Shown: one piece after another, positions 24,231 to 35,223 of the stretch
How the letters are laid out: the number at the start of each line of letters is the position of its first letter
How positions within the stretch are numbered: the first letter of the stretch is position 1
NCBI GenBank assembly: GCA_035533595.1
Contig: DATLTN010000003.1
Location: 20,851-84,850 of the forward strand
Source: Acidimicrobiales bacterium
GTDB taxonomy: Bacteria > Actinomycetota > Acidimicrobiia > Acidimicrobiales > Bog-793
DNA length: 64,000 bases
Reading direction: 5' to 3'
Program-made: the position numbers and the translations under genes
The notes under the pieces: generated by a model
The model's input: only the letters and a program-made list of their open reading frames with translations
Databases searched by the model: none
Told to the model about the DNA's origin: nothing

Positions 24231-25048
24231 GAGTCGGTGAGCGGGAGCACGAGCTGCGGCGTCGGGATGTGGTGGTCGGCGCGCAGCGGCCGGATGGCGG
24301 TGCCGATCGCGAAGAACTCCGTCGTGTGCCCGCCCCAGCGGTGCGGCAGCGAGAGCAGCTGCACGCCGACGATCCCCTCGGCGTGCAGCGCCTCGGCCTC
24401 GGCCTGCATGCGGCTCATGGCGAGCTCGCGGGCGTCGTAGAGGGCCTCGGTGAAGGAGGTGATCTCGACGTTGCGGCCGACGTTCGCGAGCGCCGACATC
24501 GAGCGCTGGTGGGCCATGTGGTACACGCAGCTGCCCATCACCATCCCGAGGGGGGCGTAGCCCGACTGGATGAGGGTCCAGAAGTCCTGCCCGGAGAGGT
24601 CCGAGGTGAAGGGCTTGTTCTCGTCGTTGCGCCAGGTGCCCTCCTGCTCGTCGGCGATCACCGCCGTGCCGACGGCGATGAACTCCGCGAGGTCGTTGCC
24701 GAACTCCTTGAACTCGATGTCGAGGCGCACACCGACGATCCCATCGGCGCCGAGGGCGTCGGCCTCGGCCTCCATGCGTCCCATCGCGAGCTCGCGTGCG
24801 TGGTACATCGCCTCGGAGAGCTTCTCGAGCTCCTGGTTCTGCCCCCAGCGCCGCGCCTGCAGGCCGACGTGGTAAATGCTCGAGCCGAGGACGAGGCCGA
24901 CCGGCCGGAAGCCCGCCTCGCGCACGAGGAGGAACTCGTTCACCGTGAGGTCGGAGGTGAACAGCGCCCCCGGCGAGCCGGGTTTCATTTCCGCGAGGCG
25001 CTTCATCGCGTCCTCGGGGACGCCGAGGGCGGTCATTTCATCGGACAC
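24227..25048 (-). CDS. Protein with two YbjQ-type (heavy-metal-binding-like) domains, copy 1
   Basis: 273 residues with two tandem UPF0145/YbjQ-like domains, about 30-135 and 148-260. Each repeats the pattern G-x-VxGSS(C)xYH, then a helix AxxxARELAMxRMxAEAxALxAxGIVGVxL, ending EFxAxGTA. The internal duplication is visible by eye, with SEAMYHARELAMGRMEAEAD and TEALYDARELAMSRMQAEAE at equivalent places. YbjQ-like proteins form oligomers; metal binding is an old annotation without firm proof. The GTG at 25048 has GAGGAG upstream. It sits 26 bp after a second double-YbjQ gene. Confidence 0.83.
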   Translation of the reverse strand: MSDEMTALGVPEDAMKRLAEMKPGSPGALFTSDLTVNEFLLVREAGFRPVGLVLGSSIYHVGLQARRWGQNQELEKLSEAMYHARELAMGRMEAEADALGADGIVGVRLDIEFKEFGNDLAEFIAVGTAVIADEQEGTWRNDENKPFTSDLSGQDFWTLIQSGYAPLGMVMGSCVYHMAHQRSMSALANVGRNVEITSFTEALYDARELAMSRMQAEAEALHAEGIVGVQLLSLPHRWGGHTTEFFAIGTAIRPLRADHHIPTPQLVLPLTDS

Positions 25049-25074
25049 GGGGACTCCTCATGTGGGCCGGCCTT

Positions 25075-25935
25075 TCAGCGGAGGGGGAGCATCGACAGCG
25101 GCGCGTGCTCGGGGTAGGGGTTGGTGGCGACGAGCGCCGTGGCGACGAGGGTCGCCTCCGCGATGTGGTCGCGGTGGCCCTCTCCGGGCTCCATCTCGCC
25201 GATCTCGAGACGCATCGGTGTGGGGAGGATCGCGCCGGTGGCGCCGAGCTCGCCGAGGCGGCGGCGGAGGTCGCCGCGCACGTCGCGCCGCACCGTCTCG
25301 ACGAGGTCGGTGTAGCCCGGGACCTCCATGTTCGGCGCCGAGAGGTAGGTCGACTGGCGGGTCATCCAGTCGTCGTGGCGGACGCCGACCGAGATGCCGA
25401 CGATCACCGCCGCGGGGAAGTAGCCGCCCTGCATCAGCTTCAGCAGGTCCTGCCCGGCGAGCGTGGTGGCGAAGGGCTTGTCGAGGTGCAGGCTCCCGGC
25501 CGCGCGGACCGCGGTGCCGAGCGCCATCATCTCCCGGCTGCCGTCCTCGAGGCGCCGCTCCTCGAGGCGGACGCCGACCACGCCGTCGCCGCCCAGGGTG
25601 CGGCACTCGAGGAGCATGCGGCCGAGGGCGCTCGCCCAGGCGCCGCGCTTCGCGTCCACGTAGGGGGCGAAGCCGAACGCGCCGCGCGCGTTCGAGGAGG
25701 TCACGGTGTACTGCGGCGGCGCCATGCCGTAGTACCAGCCGCAGCCGCCGTAGCCCGACCAGCCGAGGTGGACGACGATGCAGCCCATCACCTCACCAAC
25801 GGGCGAGAAGCCGGCGACGGCGACGCCGAGGTGGCTCGGCACGCTGAGCAGGCTCGTTGCCACTCCCGAGCGGTTCGCCCGCTCGAGGCGGGCCGCTGCG
25901 GCCGGCGGAAGTCCCCGCCCGTCCCACTCCCTCAC
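25075..25935 (-). CDS. Protein with two YbjQ-type domains, copy 2 (divergent)
   Basis: 286 residues with two YbjQ-like domains (about 30-145 and 155-275). They show GEVMGCIVVHLGW, ALGRMLLECRTLGGDGVVGVRLEER and MMALGTAVR, then AAVIVGISVGVRHDD, LGATGAILPT and ATLVATALVATNP. A Gly/Tyr-rich insertion (SGYGGCGWYYGMAPP) with one Cys interrupts domain 1. It is less regular than copy 1. I choose GTG at 25935, placed behind GGAGGTGG; a GTG two codons earlier lies within that ribosome site. It follows ftsB by 59 bp on the same strand. Confidence 0.78.
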   Translation of the reverse strand: MREWDGRGLPPAAAARLERANRSGVATSLLSVPSHLGVAVAGFSPVGEVMGCIVVHLGWSGYGGCGWYYGMAPPQYTVTSSNARGAFGFAPYVDAKRGAWASALGRMLLECRTLGGDGVVGVRLEERRLEDGSREMMALGTAVRAAGSLHLDKPFATTLAGQDLLKLMQGGYFPAAVIVGISVGVRHDDWMTRQSTYLSAPNMEVPGYTDLVETVRRDVRGDLRRRLGELGATGAILPTPMRLEIGEMEPGEGHRDHIAEATLVATALVATNPYPEHAPLSMLPLR

Positions 25936-25994
25936 TGCCACCTCCGGGTCGGCCGCACGCTACCGCGCCCCGGCACCCGGCGGCGCCGCCGGGA

Positions 25995-27772
<1,778 letters not shown>

Positions 27773-27800
27773 CTAGCAAAGTGACCACGCAGGCCGCTGA

Positions 27801-29240
27801 TCAGGCACGGCGCGCCGCGAGGAAGCGCTCCCGGCGCGCCGCAGCGGGGAGAGACGAGAACTCCTCCCCCTCGGCGGCGGCGGCGCGCTCGGCGCGCGCC
27901 ACCTGCCCACGGAGCTGCCCCGCCGCCCGGCGCAGCGCCGCCTCGCCGTCGAGGCCGGCGGCGGCGCAGCGGGCGGTGATGCCGAGGAGGAGCGCGCCGA
28001 GCGCCTCCTCGTCGGCGCTCCCCGCGGCCAGCCGGCCGGCGAGCGCGACGAGGTCGACCTCGCCCTGGCGCTCGGCGGGGGTGAGGCCGACCGTCGCCGC
28101 CTTCTTCTCCACCTTCTCGGCGAGGAGGAGGGCGGGGAGGGCGGCGGGGATCCCCTCCATCACCGAGGAGCGCCCCTTCTCGACGAGCTTGGAGCGCTCC
28201 CAGCTCGAGAGCACGACGTCCGCGTCGGGCGCCGCGGCGTCGCCGAAGACGTGCGGGTGGCGGCCGACGAGCTTGTCGGCGAGGGTGCGGGCGACGTCGG
28301 CGAGGGTGAACAGGCCCTCCTCGGCGGCGAGGCGGGAGTGGAAGAGGACCTGGCAGAGGACGTCGCCGAGCTCCTCCTCGAGAGCGGTCGCGCCCTCCGC
28401 GGCGCCGCTCGCGAGCTGGTCGATCGCCTCGATCGCCTCGTAGGACTCCTCGAGCAGGTGGCGCACCAGGCTCTCGTGGGTCTGGGCCGCGTCCCACGGG
28501 CAGCGCTCACGCAGCACGCGCACGACCTCCTCGGCACGGGCGAGCTCGCCCGCCACCGGTGCGGCGAGCGCGGGGATGTAGAGGCAGGTGAGGTGGTCGG
28601 GGGTGAGGGAGCGGTCGAGCGCCGCCCACTCGACCTCGAGGAGCTGCTCGTCGGGGTGGCCGAGGTGGTGCAACAGGGTGACGGGCTCGTCCGGCTCCTC
28701 CTCGACGCTCACCTTCAGCTCGGAGAGGAGGGCGGGCGACCAGAGCTGGGCGACGAGGAGCGGGCCGCGCTCGCCCGCGGCGCGGGTGGCGAACTCCTCC
28801 CCGTCGACGAGGCGCACCGAGGCGCGCACCGGGTCGATGCCGAGGCGGGCCCAGGCGAGGTCGAGGAAGGAGGCCGCCGGCAGGACCTCGAGGTCGACCC
28901 GCCCGTCCGAGCGCAGCAGCTCGACGGTGCGCTCGAGCACGAGCGGGGAGCCGGGGACGCCGTAGGCGACGCGCCCGTGGCGGGCGGCCGCCGCGACGAG
29001 CACCCCGACGATCGCCCGGTAGGCCTCCTCGAAGGAATCGGCCTCCTCGTAGCAGGCGTCGAGCGCCGTCGCGCCCGCCGCGAGGAAGGGCGCGGCGGCG
29101 AGGTGGCGGGCGGTGCGCAGGTAGGCCGGCGCCGCGCCGAGGGCGCTGCGCACCGCCTCGCTCAGGAACTCGGGCCCCGCGGGGCCGAGGCCGCAGGCGA
29201 CGACGAGCGGCCGGGTCGGCTCCCCGCCGCCGCCCGGCAC
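27801..29240 (-). CDS. mazG: Nucleoside triphosphate pyrophosphohydrolase MazG with N-terminal methylase-like domain
   Basis: 479 residues. About 1-225 looks like the tetrapyrrole/corrin methylase-like domain seen in YabN-type MazG proteins (VVACGLGPAGPEFLSEAV, then VAYGVPGSPLVLERTV). The MazG part (about 230-475) has CPWDAAQTHESLVRHLLEESYEAIEAI and LEEELGDVLCQVLFHS with the metal-binding Glu/Asp residues, and GRHPHVFGD. It hydrolyses non-canonical or excess NTPs. Its GTG start follows the stop of the upstream gene with no gap (TAGGTG). The order mfd, mazG, lipoprotein, eno is like mycobacteria. Confidence 0.92.
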   Translation of the reverse strand: MPGGGGEPTRPLVVACGLGPAGPEFLSEAVRSALGAAPAYLRTARHLAAAPFLAAGATALDACYEEADSFEEAYRAIVGVLVAAAARHGRVAYGVPGSPLVLERTVELLRSDGRVDLEVLPAASFLDLAWARLGIDPVRASVRLVDGEEFATRAAGERGPLLVAQLWSPALLSELKVSVEEEPDEPVTLLHHLGHPDEQLLEVEWAALDRSLTPDHLTCLYIPALAAPVAGELARAEEVVRVLRERCPWDAAQTHESLVRHLLEESYEAIEAIDQLASGAAEGATALEEELGDVLCQVLFHSRLAAEEGLFTLADVARTLADKLVGRHPHVFGDAAAPDADVVLSSWERSKLVEKGRSSVMEGIPAALPALLLAEKVEKKAATVGLTPAERQGEVDLVALAGRLAAGSADEEALGALLLGITARCAAAGLDGEAALRRAAGQLRGQVARAERAAAAEGEEFSSLPAAARRERFLAARRA

Positions 29241-30323
29241 CTAGCCCGCGCTGGTCGGCGAGACGGCGGTCGGGTTGTAGAGCAGGGCGTCGGCGGGGCC
29301 GACGGGCGGGTTCACCAGCGCGCCGCTACTGCCGATCGAGGGGGCGCCGTAGGCGGGGTTGACCGCGACGCCGACTGCCTTGGCGTAGGCGGCGACCGCC
29401 TTCAGCGCCTGGGCGTTCGCGGCGTCGAAGAGGGCCCGCTCGACGTCACTCAGCTGCGCGACGCCCTCGCGGGAGGTGACCTCGAAGAGCACCCAGCTGC
29501 CGTTGGCGTGCACCGGCGACGAGACCGTCCCCGTCGGGAGGGCGGCGACGATGCCGCCGATCGGGGGGATCAGGTCCTCGGGTGGCTGACAGCCGATCGC
29601 CCCGCCCGCCGCTCCGGACTGCGCGTCGGTCGAGTTCGCTCTCGCGACGCTCGCGAAGTCGGCTCCCCGGTCGATCGCCACCTGCAACGCCTTGGCCTTC
29701 TGCTCGGTGGCGACGAGGATCACCGACAGACAGGCCGTGGTGAGGGCGGCGGTGTGCGCCTGCTCGTAGCTGTGGAGGCCGCCCTCGGTGAGCGGCAGGC
29801 CGACGACGTGCGCGTCGAGCACGACCTGGTCGGTCTCGGTCTCCTCGAGGAGCGAGCGATAGGCGGGAGGGAGGGCGGCGAGGAACTTGGCCGCCGCCCG
29901 CTGCTCGGCGTCGGGCGAGGTGTCCCCCGTCGGGATCGGGATGCAGCTCGCGTAGTTGGCGGGGCTGAAGGCCGAGTCGAGCTGGGTGAGGGCGGCGGCG
30001 CGGGCGAAGGCGGTGCGGGTGAGGCCGAGCTTCGCGATCAGCCCGTCCTCGAGGTGCAGCTGCAGGAGGTCGGTGAGCTGCTGGGCGGTGAACGAGGAGC
30101 TGAAGTTGCCGTTGCCCGCGCCGCTGTAGGTGTCGCTCTGGGCCGTGAAGACACAGCGCAGCGCCCCGTCGTCGCGCACCGCCGCGAGGAGGGCGTTGAC
30201 GCTGCTCTCGGGGATCTGGTCGCCGCCGACGCGCGCCGCGTTCGGCATCGCCGAGACGTCACAGGCCGAGAGGGTGAGCGCGAGCGCGCTGAGGAGGGCG
30301 GCGAGGAGGAGTGGTCTGCGCAC
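29241..30323 (-). CDS. SurA/PpiC-like lipoprotein (parvulin-type foldase)
   Basis: 360 residues. A lipobox ends at LTLSAC (about residues 16-21) after a basic start, so the protein is a predicted lipoprotein facing outward. About 25-165 is a SurA-N-like helical domain (ARVGGDQIPESSVNALLAAV opening). A parvulin-like region is at about 195-285 (ILVATEQKAKALQVAIDRGADFASVARANS, then GGAIGCQPPEDLIPP and GTVSSPVHANGSWVLFEVTSR). It probably assists folding of exported proteins; whether the PPIase site is active is unclear. It starts with GTG, 44 bp after mfd. Confidence 0.82.
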   Translation of the reverse strand: MRRPLLLAALLSALALTLSACDVSAMPNAARVGGDQIPESSVNALLAAVRDDGALRCVFTAQSDTYSGAGNGNFSSSFTAQQLTDLLQLHLEDGLIAKLGLTRTAFARAAALTQLDSAFSPANYASCIPIPTGDTSPDAEQRAAAKFLAALPPAYRSLLEETETDQVVLDAHVVGLPLTEGGLHSYEQAHTAALTTACLSVILVATEQKAKALQVAIDRGADFASVARANSTDAQSGAAGGAIGCQPPEDLIPPIGGIVAALPTGTVSSPVHANGSWVLFEVTSREGVAQLSDVERALFDAANAQALKAVAAYAKAVGVAVNPAYGAPSIGSSGALVNPPVGPADALLYNPTAVSPTSAG

Positions 30324-30367
30324 GGCTCCCCGATGCTAGGGAACCGCGGCGCCCTCGGCCAGCTCGA

Positions 30368-33300
30368 TCAGCTGGCGGCCTCGAGCGCCGGGGGGAGGAG
30401 CTCGGAGAGGAAGGCGGCGAGGCCGTCGGCGAAGGAGGCGCCGCCAGCGAGCGGCACGATCACCTGGCCGAGCTCCTCCTTGTACAGGGCGCGCGGCGCG
30501 AGGCGCTGCAGGCGGACCCGCGCCGAGGCGGGGAGCGCGACCGGCGAGAAGCGGACGACGACCTCGCCGACGCGCGCCGTGCCGCCGCTGCCGGGGCGGG
30601 CGGGCACGCCTGTGAGCTCACGGATGCCGAGGCGGACGCACTCGGCGCGCACCCGGCCGACGGCGAGGAGTGCGGCGGCGGGGCGCGGCAGGGGGCCGAA
30701 GCGGTCGAGCCACTCGGCACCGATGTCCGCGACCTGCCCCTCGTCGCTGGCCTGGGAGAGACGGCGGTAGGCCTCGAGGCGGAGGTCCTCGCGCTCGACG
30801 TAGCTCGCGGGGAGGTGGGCCTCGACGGGGAGGTCGAGCTTGATCTCCGCGGGCTCGCGCACCGGCTCGCCCTTCAGCTCGGCGACCGCCTCGGCGACCA
30901 TCTGCACGTAGAGGTCGTAACCGACCGCCGCGATGTGCCCTGACTGGTCCGAGCCGAGGAGGTTGCCGGCGCCGCGGATCTCGAGGTCGCGCATCGCGAT
31001 CTTGAAGCCCGAGCCGAGCTCGGTGTGCTCGCCGATGGTCCGCAGCCGCTCGTAGGCCTGTTCGGAGAGGACCCGCTCGCGGGGGTGGAAGAGATAGGCG
31101 TAGGCGCGCTGCCCGGCGCGGCCGACCCGCCCCCGCAGCTGGTGGAGCTGGCCGAGCCCGAGCAGGTCGGCGCGGTCGACGACGAGGGTGTTCACCGTCG
31201 GCATGTCGATCCCGGACTCGATGATCGTCGTGCAGACGAGGACGTCGTAGCTGCCCTCGGCGAAGTCGAGGACGACCTGCTCGAGCGTGCCCTCGTCCAT
31301 CTGGCCGTGCGCGATCGCGAGGCGTGCCTCGGGGACGAGCGTCTGCAGGCGGCGCGCCGTCTGCTCGATGTCGTGCACCCGGTTGTGCACGAAGAAGACC
31401 TGCCCCTCGCGCAGCAGCTCGCGGCGGATCGCCTCCCCCTCGGCCCGCTCGTCCTCCTCGCCGACGTAGGTGAGGATCGGCTGGCGCGCCGCGGGGGGCG
31501 TGTCGATGATCGACAGGTCGCGGATCCCGGTGAGCCCCATCTCGAGGGTACGCGGGATCGGGCTCGCGGTGAGGGTCAGCACGTCGACGCCGACGGTGAG
31601 CTTCTTCACCGCCTCCTTGTGCGAGACGCCGAACCGCTGCTCCTCGTCGACGACGAGGAGGCCGAGGTCCGAGAAGCGGACGTCCTCACCGAGGAGGCGG
31701 TGCGTGCCGATCACGATGTCGACCGCGCCGCTCGCGATGCCGGCGACGACGGCCTTGGCCTCCGCGGGGGTGAGGAAGCGGGAGAGCACCTCGACCCGCA
31801 CCGGGTAGGGGGCGCAGCGCTCGGCGAAGGTCTGGAAGTGCTGCTGGGCGAGCAGCGTCGTCGGGACGAGCACCGCGACCTGCTTGTTGTCCTGCACCGC
31901 CTTGAAGGCGGCGCGCAGCGCCACCTCGGTCTTGCCGAAGCCGACGTCGCCGCAGACGAGGCGGTCCATCGGCGAGGCGCGCTCCATGTCCGCCTTCACC
32001 TCGTCGATCGCCCGCAGCTGGTCGGCGGTCTCGATGAAGGGGAAGGCCTGCTCGAACTCGCGCTGCCAGGGGGTGTCGGGGGAGAAGGCGTGGCCCTCGG
32101 CGGCGAGGCGGCGCTGGTAGAGGACGACGAGCTCCTGCGCCACCTCGCGCGCCGCGGCGCGCACCCGGCTGCGCTGACGCTGCCACTCGTTGCCGTTCAG
32201 GCGGTGCAGCGCCGGCTGCTCGCCGCCCGAGTAGGGGGTGAGCACGTCGATCTGGTCGGAGGGGATGTAGAGCTTGTCGCCGCTGCGGTACTCGAGGAGC
32301 AGGTAGTCGCGGGCCGCGCCCCCGAGCTCGCGGGTCACCATCCCCCCGTAGCGGCCGACCCCGTGCACCCGGTGGACGACGTAGCTGCCGGGCGCGAGGT
32401 CGTCGAAGAAGCCCTCGACGGGGCGGGCCCTCGCCTTCGGTGCGCGGTGCGCCCGTCGCCGGCCGGTGAGGTCGCCCTCGGTGAGCACGGCGAGGTGCGA
32501 GCTCTCGAGGACGAAGCCGCGCTCGAGGGGGCAGACGACGACGTGCACCCCCCGCTCGCGCAGCTGCTCGCCGTGGTGCTCACGGGCGAGCACCACGCCC
32601 TCGTCCTCGAGCACGCCGGCGATCCGCTCGGCGCTCCCCGCCCCTTCGGCGGTCACGACGACGCTCACCCCGCGCCCGGCGAGCTCCCCGACGCGGCGCG
32701 CGAGGGCGCCCGGGTCGCCGGTCGCGGCGGGCCATCCGGTGGCGCGCAGCGCCTCCAGGTCGGGGCTGTCGGCGACCGCCGGCGCCACCGCGGCGCGCGC
32801 CGGCGAGCGCTCGAGGAGACGTTCGTAGGGGGCGTGCAGGCGCGGGAAGTCCTCGGCGGCGAGGTCCGCGCCGGCCCCCCAGGTGCTCGCCAGCGCGTGC
32901 GCGAGCGCCGACTCCTCGTCCTCGAGCTCGCTCGCCCGGTCGCGCATCCGGCGGGCATCGAAGAGCACCACCCGGTCGTCGCCGCCGAGGAGGTCGGTGA
33001 GCAGGGTGACCTCGGGGACGAGCCAGGGGAGGAAGGACTCGACGCCGTCGAAGAGCTCGCCGTGGGCGATCCGGTCGAACTCCTCCTTGGCGAAGGCCAC
33101 TTCGTCGACGAGCTCGGCGGCGCGCGCCCGGATCTCCTCGGTGAGGAGGAGCTCGCGGCAGGCGTAGAGCTCGGCGGAGGGGACCTCGCCGACCGAGCGC
33201 TGGTCCGAGAGGTCGAACTCCATCAGGCGGTCGACCTCGTCGCCGAAGCAGTCGATGCGCACCGGCGTCTCGCCGGTCGAGGGGAAGACGTCGATGATCC

Positions 33301-33847
33301 CGCCGCGCACCGCGACCTCGCCGCGGTGCTCCACCTGGTACTCGCGGCGGTAGCCACCGGCGACGAGGTGGTTGAGCAGCCCCTCGATGTCGAGGTGCTG
33401 GCCGGAGGTGATGCGGGTCGGCGCGGCCTGCTCGGGCAGCACGCCGAGGCGCTGCAGGAGCGCCTTCACCGGTGCGACGACCACCGGGCCCGGCGCCGCG
33501 GGGTCGGCGTGCGCGGCGCGCAGGCGGTCGAGGGCGCGAAGGCGCGCCCCCATCGCCTCGGTGCTCGGCGAGATGCGCTCGAAGGGGAGCGTCTCCCAGG
33601 CGGGGACGAGGAGCACCTGCTCGGGGCCGAGGAAGCAGCTGAGGTCGTGGGCCAGGCGCTCGGCCTCGGCGGAGGTGGGCGTCGCGGCGACGAGGACGGG
33701 GGCGCTCGAGAGCTGACGGAGGGCGGCGAGCAGGAGCGGGCGTGCCGCCTCGGGGACGGCGACGACGGCGCCCTCGGCACCGAGGATCTCGGCGATCCCG
33801 GCCTCGCCGGCGAGCATCCCCGCGAGCGGGGCGAGGGGGCCGCTCAA
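30368..33847 (-). CDS. mfd: Transcription-repair coupling factor
   Basis: 1159 residues, normal for Mfd. It has a UvrB-like N-terminal module (about 1-350) and a CarD-like RNA-polymerase-interacting domain (about 480-560: GSYVVHRVHGVGRYGGM, then DKLYIPSDQIDVL). The RecG-like translocase has Walker A GDVGFGKTEVALRAA near 632, DEEQRFGV near 729, TASPIPRTLEMGL and GRVGRAGQRAYAYL. A C-terminal TRCF domain closes it. It removes stalled RNA polymerase and recruits UvrA. The start is TTG at 33847, whose TTGA overlaps the pth stop, implying coupling. Confidence 0.97.
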   Translation of the reverse strand: MSGPLAPLAGMLAGEAGIAEILGAEGAVVAVPEAARPLLLAALRQLSSAPVLVAATPTSAEAERLAHDLSCFLGPEQVLLVPAWETLPFERISPSTEAMGARLRALDRLRAAHADPAAPGPVVVAPVKALLQRLGVLPEQAAPTRITSGQHLDIEGLLNHLVAGGYRREYQVEHRGEVAVRGGIIDVFPSTGETPVRIDCFGDEVDRLMEFDLSDQRSVGEVPSAELYACRELLLTEEIRARAAELVDEVAFAKEEFDRIAHGELFDGVESFLPWLVPEVTLLTDLLGGDDRVVLFDARRMRDRASELEDEESALAHALASTWGAGADLAAEDFPRLHAPYERLLERSPARAAVAPAVADSPDLEALRATGWPAATGDPGALARRVGELAGRGVSVVVTAEGAGSAERIAGVLEDEGVVLAREHHGEQLRERGVHVVVCPLERGFVLESSHLAVLTEGDLTGRRRAHRAPKARARPVEGFFDDLAPGSYVVHRVHGVGRYGGMVTRELGGAARDYLLLEYRSGDKLYIPSDQIDVLTPYSGGEQPALHRLNGNEWQRQRSRVRAAAREVAQELVVLYQRRLAAEGHAFSPDTPWQREFEQAFPFIETADQLRAIDEVKADMERASPMDRLVCGDVGFGKTEVALRAAFKAVQDNKQVAVLVPTTLLAQQHFQTFAERCAPYPVRVEVLSRFLTPAEAKAVVAGIASGAVDIVIGTHRLLGEDVRFSDLGLLVVDEEQRFGVSHKEAVKKLTVGVDVLTLTASPIPRTLEMGLTGIRDLSIIDTPPAARQPILTYVGEEDERAEGEAIRRELLREGQVFFVHNRVHDIEQTARRLQTLVPEARLAIAHGQMDEGTLEQVVLDFAEGSYDVLVCTTIIESGIDMPTVNTLVVDRADLLGLGQLHQLRGRVGRAGQRAYAYLFHPRERVLSEQAYERLRTIGEHTELGSGFKIAMRDLEIRGAGNLLGSDQSGHIAAVGYDLYVQMVAEAVAELKGEPVREPAEIKLDLPVEAHLPASYVEREDLRLEAYRRLSQASDEGQVADIGAEWLDRFGPLPRPAAALLAVGRVRAECVRLGIRELTGVPARPGSGGTARVGEVVVRFSPVALPASARVRLQRLAPRALYKEELGQVIVPLAGGASFADGLAAFLSELLPPALEAAS

Positions 33848-34470
33848 CGGGTGTTGACCTCGTTCATCGCCGCCTCGACGCCCCGCTCGAGCACGAGCTC
33901 GACGGCGTCGGCGGCGAGCTCGACCGCGACGACGAGCGCCTCGCGCTCGGCGCGGCCGGGGCGCGAGAGGACGTGGTCCGCGCCCTCGGTGCGGCCGCGG
34001 GGCTTGCCGATCCCGACGCGCACCCGCGCGAAGTCGAGGCTGTGCAGGTGGGACTGCGCCGAGCGGAGGCCGTTGTGGCCGGCGGTGCCGCCTCCGAACT
34101 TCACCCGCACCACCCCGGGTGGGAGGTCGAGCTCGTCGTGGACGACGAGCAGGCGGTCGAGCGCTCCCCGCGTGTAGCGGCGGACGAGCGGGGCGAGCGC
34201 CTGGCCGGAGTCGTTCATGTAGGTCTCCGGGACCGCCAGCGCGAGGCGGCGTTCCCCGACGCGCGCCTCGGCGGCGCGCGCCGACAGCTGCCGCTCGCGG
34301 CGCAGCCGGGCCCCGTGGCGACGGGCGAGGACCTCGATGGTGTCGGCACCGACGTTGTGCCGGGTGCCGGCGAACTCCTCGCCGGGATTGCCGAGCCCGA
34401 CGGCGAGCAGGTCAACGACGGTGCCGCCGGACTCCCTCGCGCCCTTGCGGCCAGGGAGGAAGGGGCTCAG
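33844..34470 (-). CDS. pth: Peptidyl-tRNA hydrolase, apparent CTG start
   Basis: 208 residues if begun at 34470. It recycles peptidyl-tRNA. LLAVGLGNPGEEFAGTRHNVG (about 22-42) carries the catalytic His, PETYMNDSGQAL an Asn, VVHDELDLPPG the Asp, and FGGGTAGHNGLRS the second Asn. The frame is open from 34470, but the first ATG/GTG/TTG in it is at 34218, inside the protein after the catalytic His. CTG at 34470 has GGAGGAGAG directly before it and overlaps the rplY stop as CTGA, like other gene pairs here, so I place the start there. A missing base or other error is the alternative. Confidence 0.85.
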   Translation of the reverse strand: MSPFLPGRKGARESGGTVVDLLAVGLGNPGEEFAGTRHNVGADTIEVLARRHGARLRRERQLSARAAEARVGERRLALAVPETYMNDSGQALAPLVRRYTRGALDRLLVVHDELDLPPGVVRVKFGGGTAGHNGLRSAQSHLHSLDFARVRVGIGKPRGRTEGADHVLSRPGRAEREALVVAVELAADAVELVLERGVEAAMNEVNTR

Positions 34471-35117
34471 CTCTCCTCCGCGTCCCCGTCGGCGGCGGCG
34501 CCAGCCGTCTCGCCGGCGACCGCAGACTCGCCCTCCACGGCCTCGCCCTCCGCCTCTTCGCGGGCGCGCGGCGGCTGGGCGACCGCGACGGGGGCCTCGG
34601 GGTCGATCTCGATCGTGACCCCGCTCGGAATCGGCAGGTCGGCGACGCGGATCGTCATCCCGATCTCGAGGTCGGAGATGTCGACCTCGATCGACTCGGG
34701 GATGTCCGCCGGCTTCGCGCGCACGTGCAGGCTGAGCAGCGCGTGGTCGACGTTGCCCCCGGCGCGGGTGACGTTGAGTGCCTCGCCGACGAGCACGATC
34801 GCGACCTCGGCGGGGACGACCTCGTCGCGGCTCACGACCTGGAAGTCCACGTGGGCGACGGTCTGACGGACCGGGTGGCGCTGGATCTCGCGGGTGATCG
34901 CGAGGTGGCGCTCGTCACCGATCTCGACGTCGAAGAGGGGGGCGCCGCGCACCGCCATGAGCGCGCTGCGGAGCACGCGGGCGTCCACGGAGACCGCGAT
35001 CGGCTCGTCGCCGTGGCCGTAGAGGACGCCGGGGACGCGACCGGCGGCGCGTAGGCGGCGCGCCGAGGCGCTGCCGCGCTCGGCGCGTGGCTCGAGCAGG
35101 AGGGCGATGTCAGGCAT
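34467..35117 (-). CDS. rplY: 50S ribosomal protein L25 (CTC/TL5 type)
   Basis: 216 residues. The N-terminal 5S-rRNA-binding domain (about 5-92) has RRLRAAGRVPGVLYGHG and REIQRHPVRQTVAHVDFQVV, the L25 hallmark. A TL5/CTC C-domain (about 95-180) contains IPESIEVDISDLEIGMTIRVADL, followed by an acidic Glu/Ala-rich tail (about 185-216) as in other actinobacterial L25. The ATG at 35117 lies downstream of a candidate promoter in the 106-bp spacer after prs. Confidence 0.95.
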   Translation of the reverse strand: MPDIALLLEPRAERGSASARRLRAAGRVPGVLYGHGDEPIAVSVDARVLRSALMAVRGAPLFDVEIGDERHLAITREIQRHPVRQTVAHVDFQVVSRDEVVPAEVAIVLVGEALNVTRAGGNVDHALLSLHVRAKPADIPESIEVDISDLEIGMTIRVADLPIPSGVTIEIDPEAPVAVAQPPRAREEAEGEAVEGESAVAGETAGAAADGDAEES

Positions 35118-35173
35118 GGGTGCTCCAGTCGGGAGAGAGGCGGCGGCGCGGACGGGGCGCTGCGCGGCTGGTC

Positions 35174-35202
35174 ATTCTAGGCGCGGCGCGGCGGGGCTGA
35201 AC
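35174..35202 (-). promoter_or_regulatory. Candidate rplY promoter
   Basis: On the minus strand a good -10 TAGAAT (35179-35174) has TTCAGC or GTTCAG about 16-17 nt upstream as a weak -35. Transcription would start about 50 nt before the rplY ATG, giving rplY-pth-mfd expression independent of glmU-prs. Confidence 0.45.
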
Positions 35203-35223
35203 CCGCCCGGACCAGGGGGGCCT

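Noticed and set aside
31025..34177. A 1050-codon open frame on the plus strand opposite mfd and pth
   Set aside because: It is an antisense shadow caused by high GC; the composition is Val/Asp/Glu/Arg-rich without family motifs, while mfd on the other strand is unmistakable.
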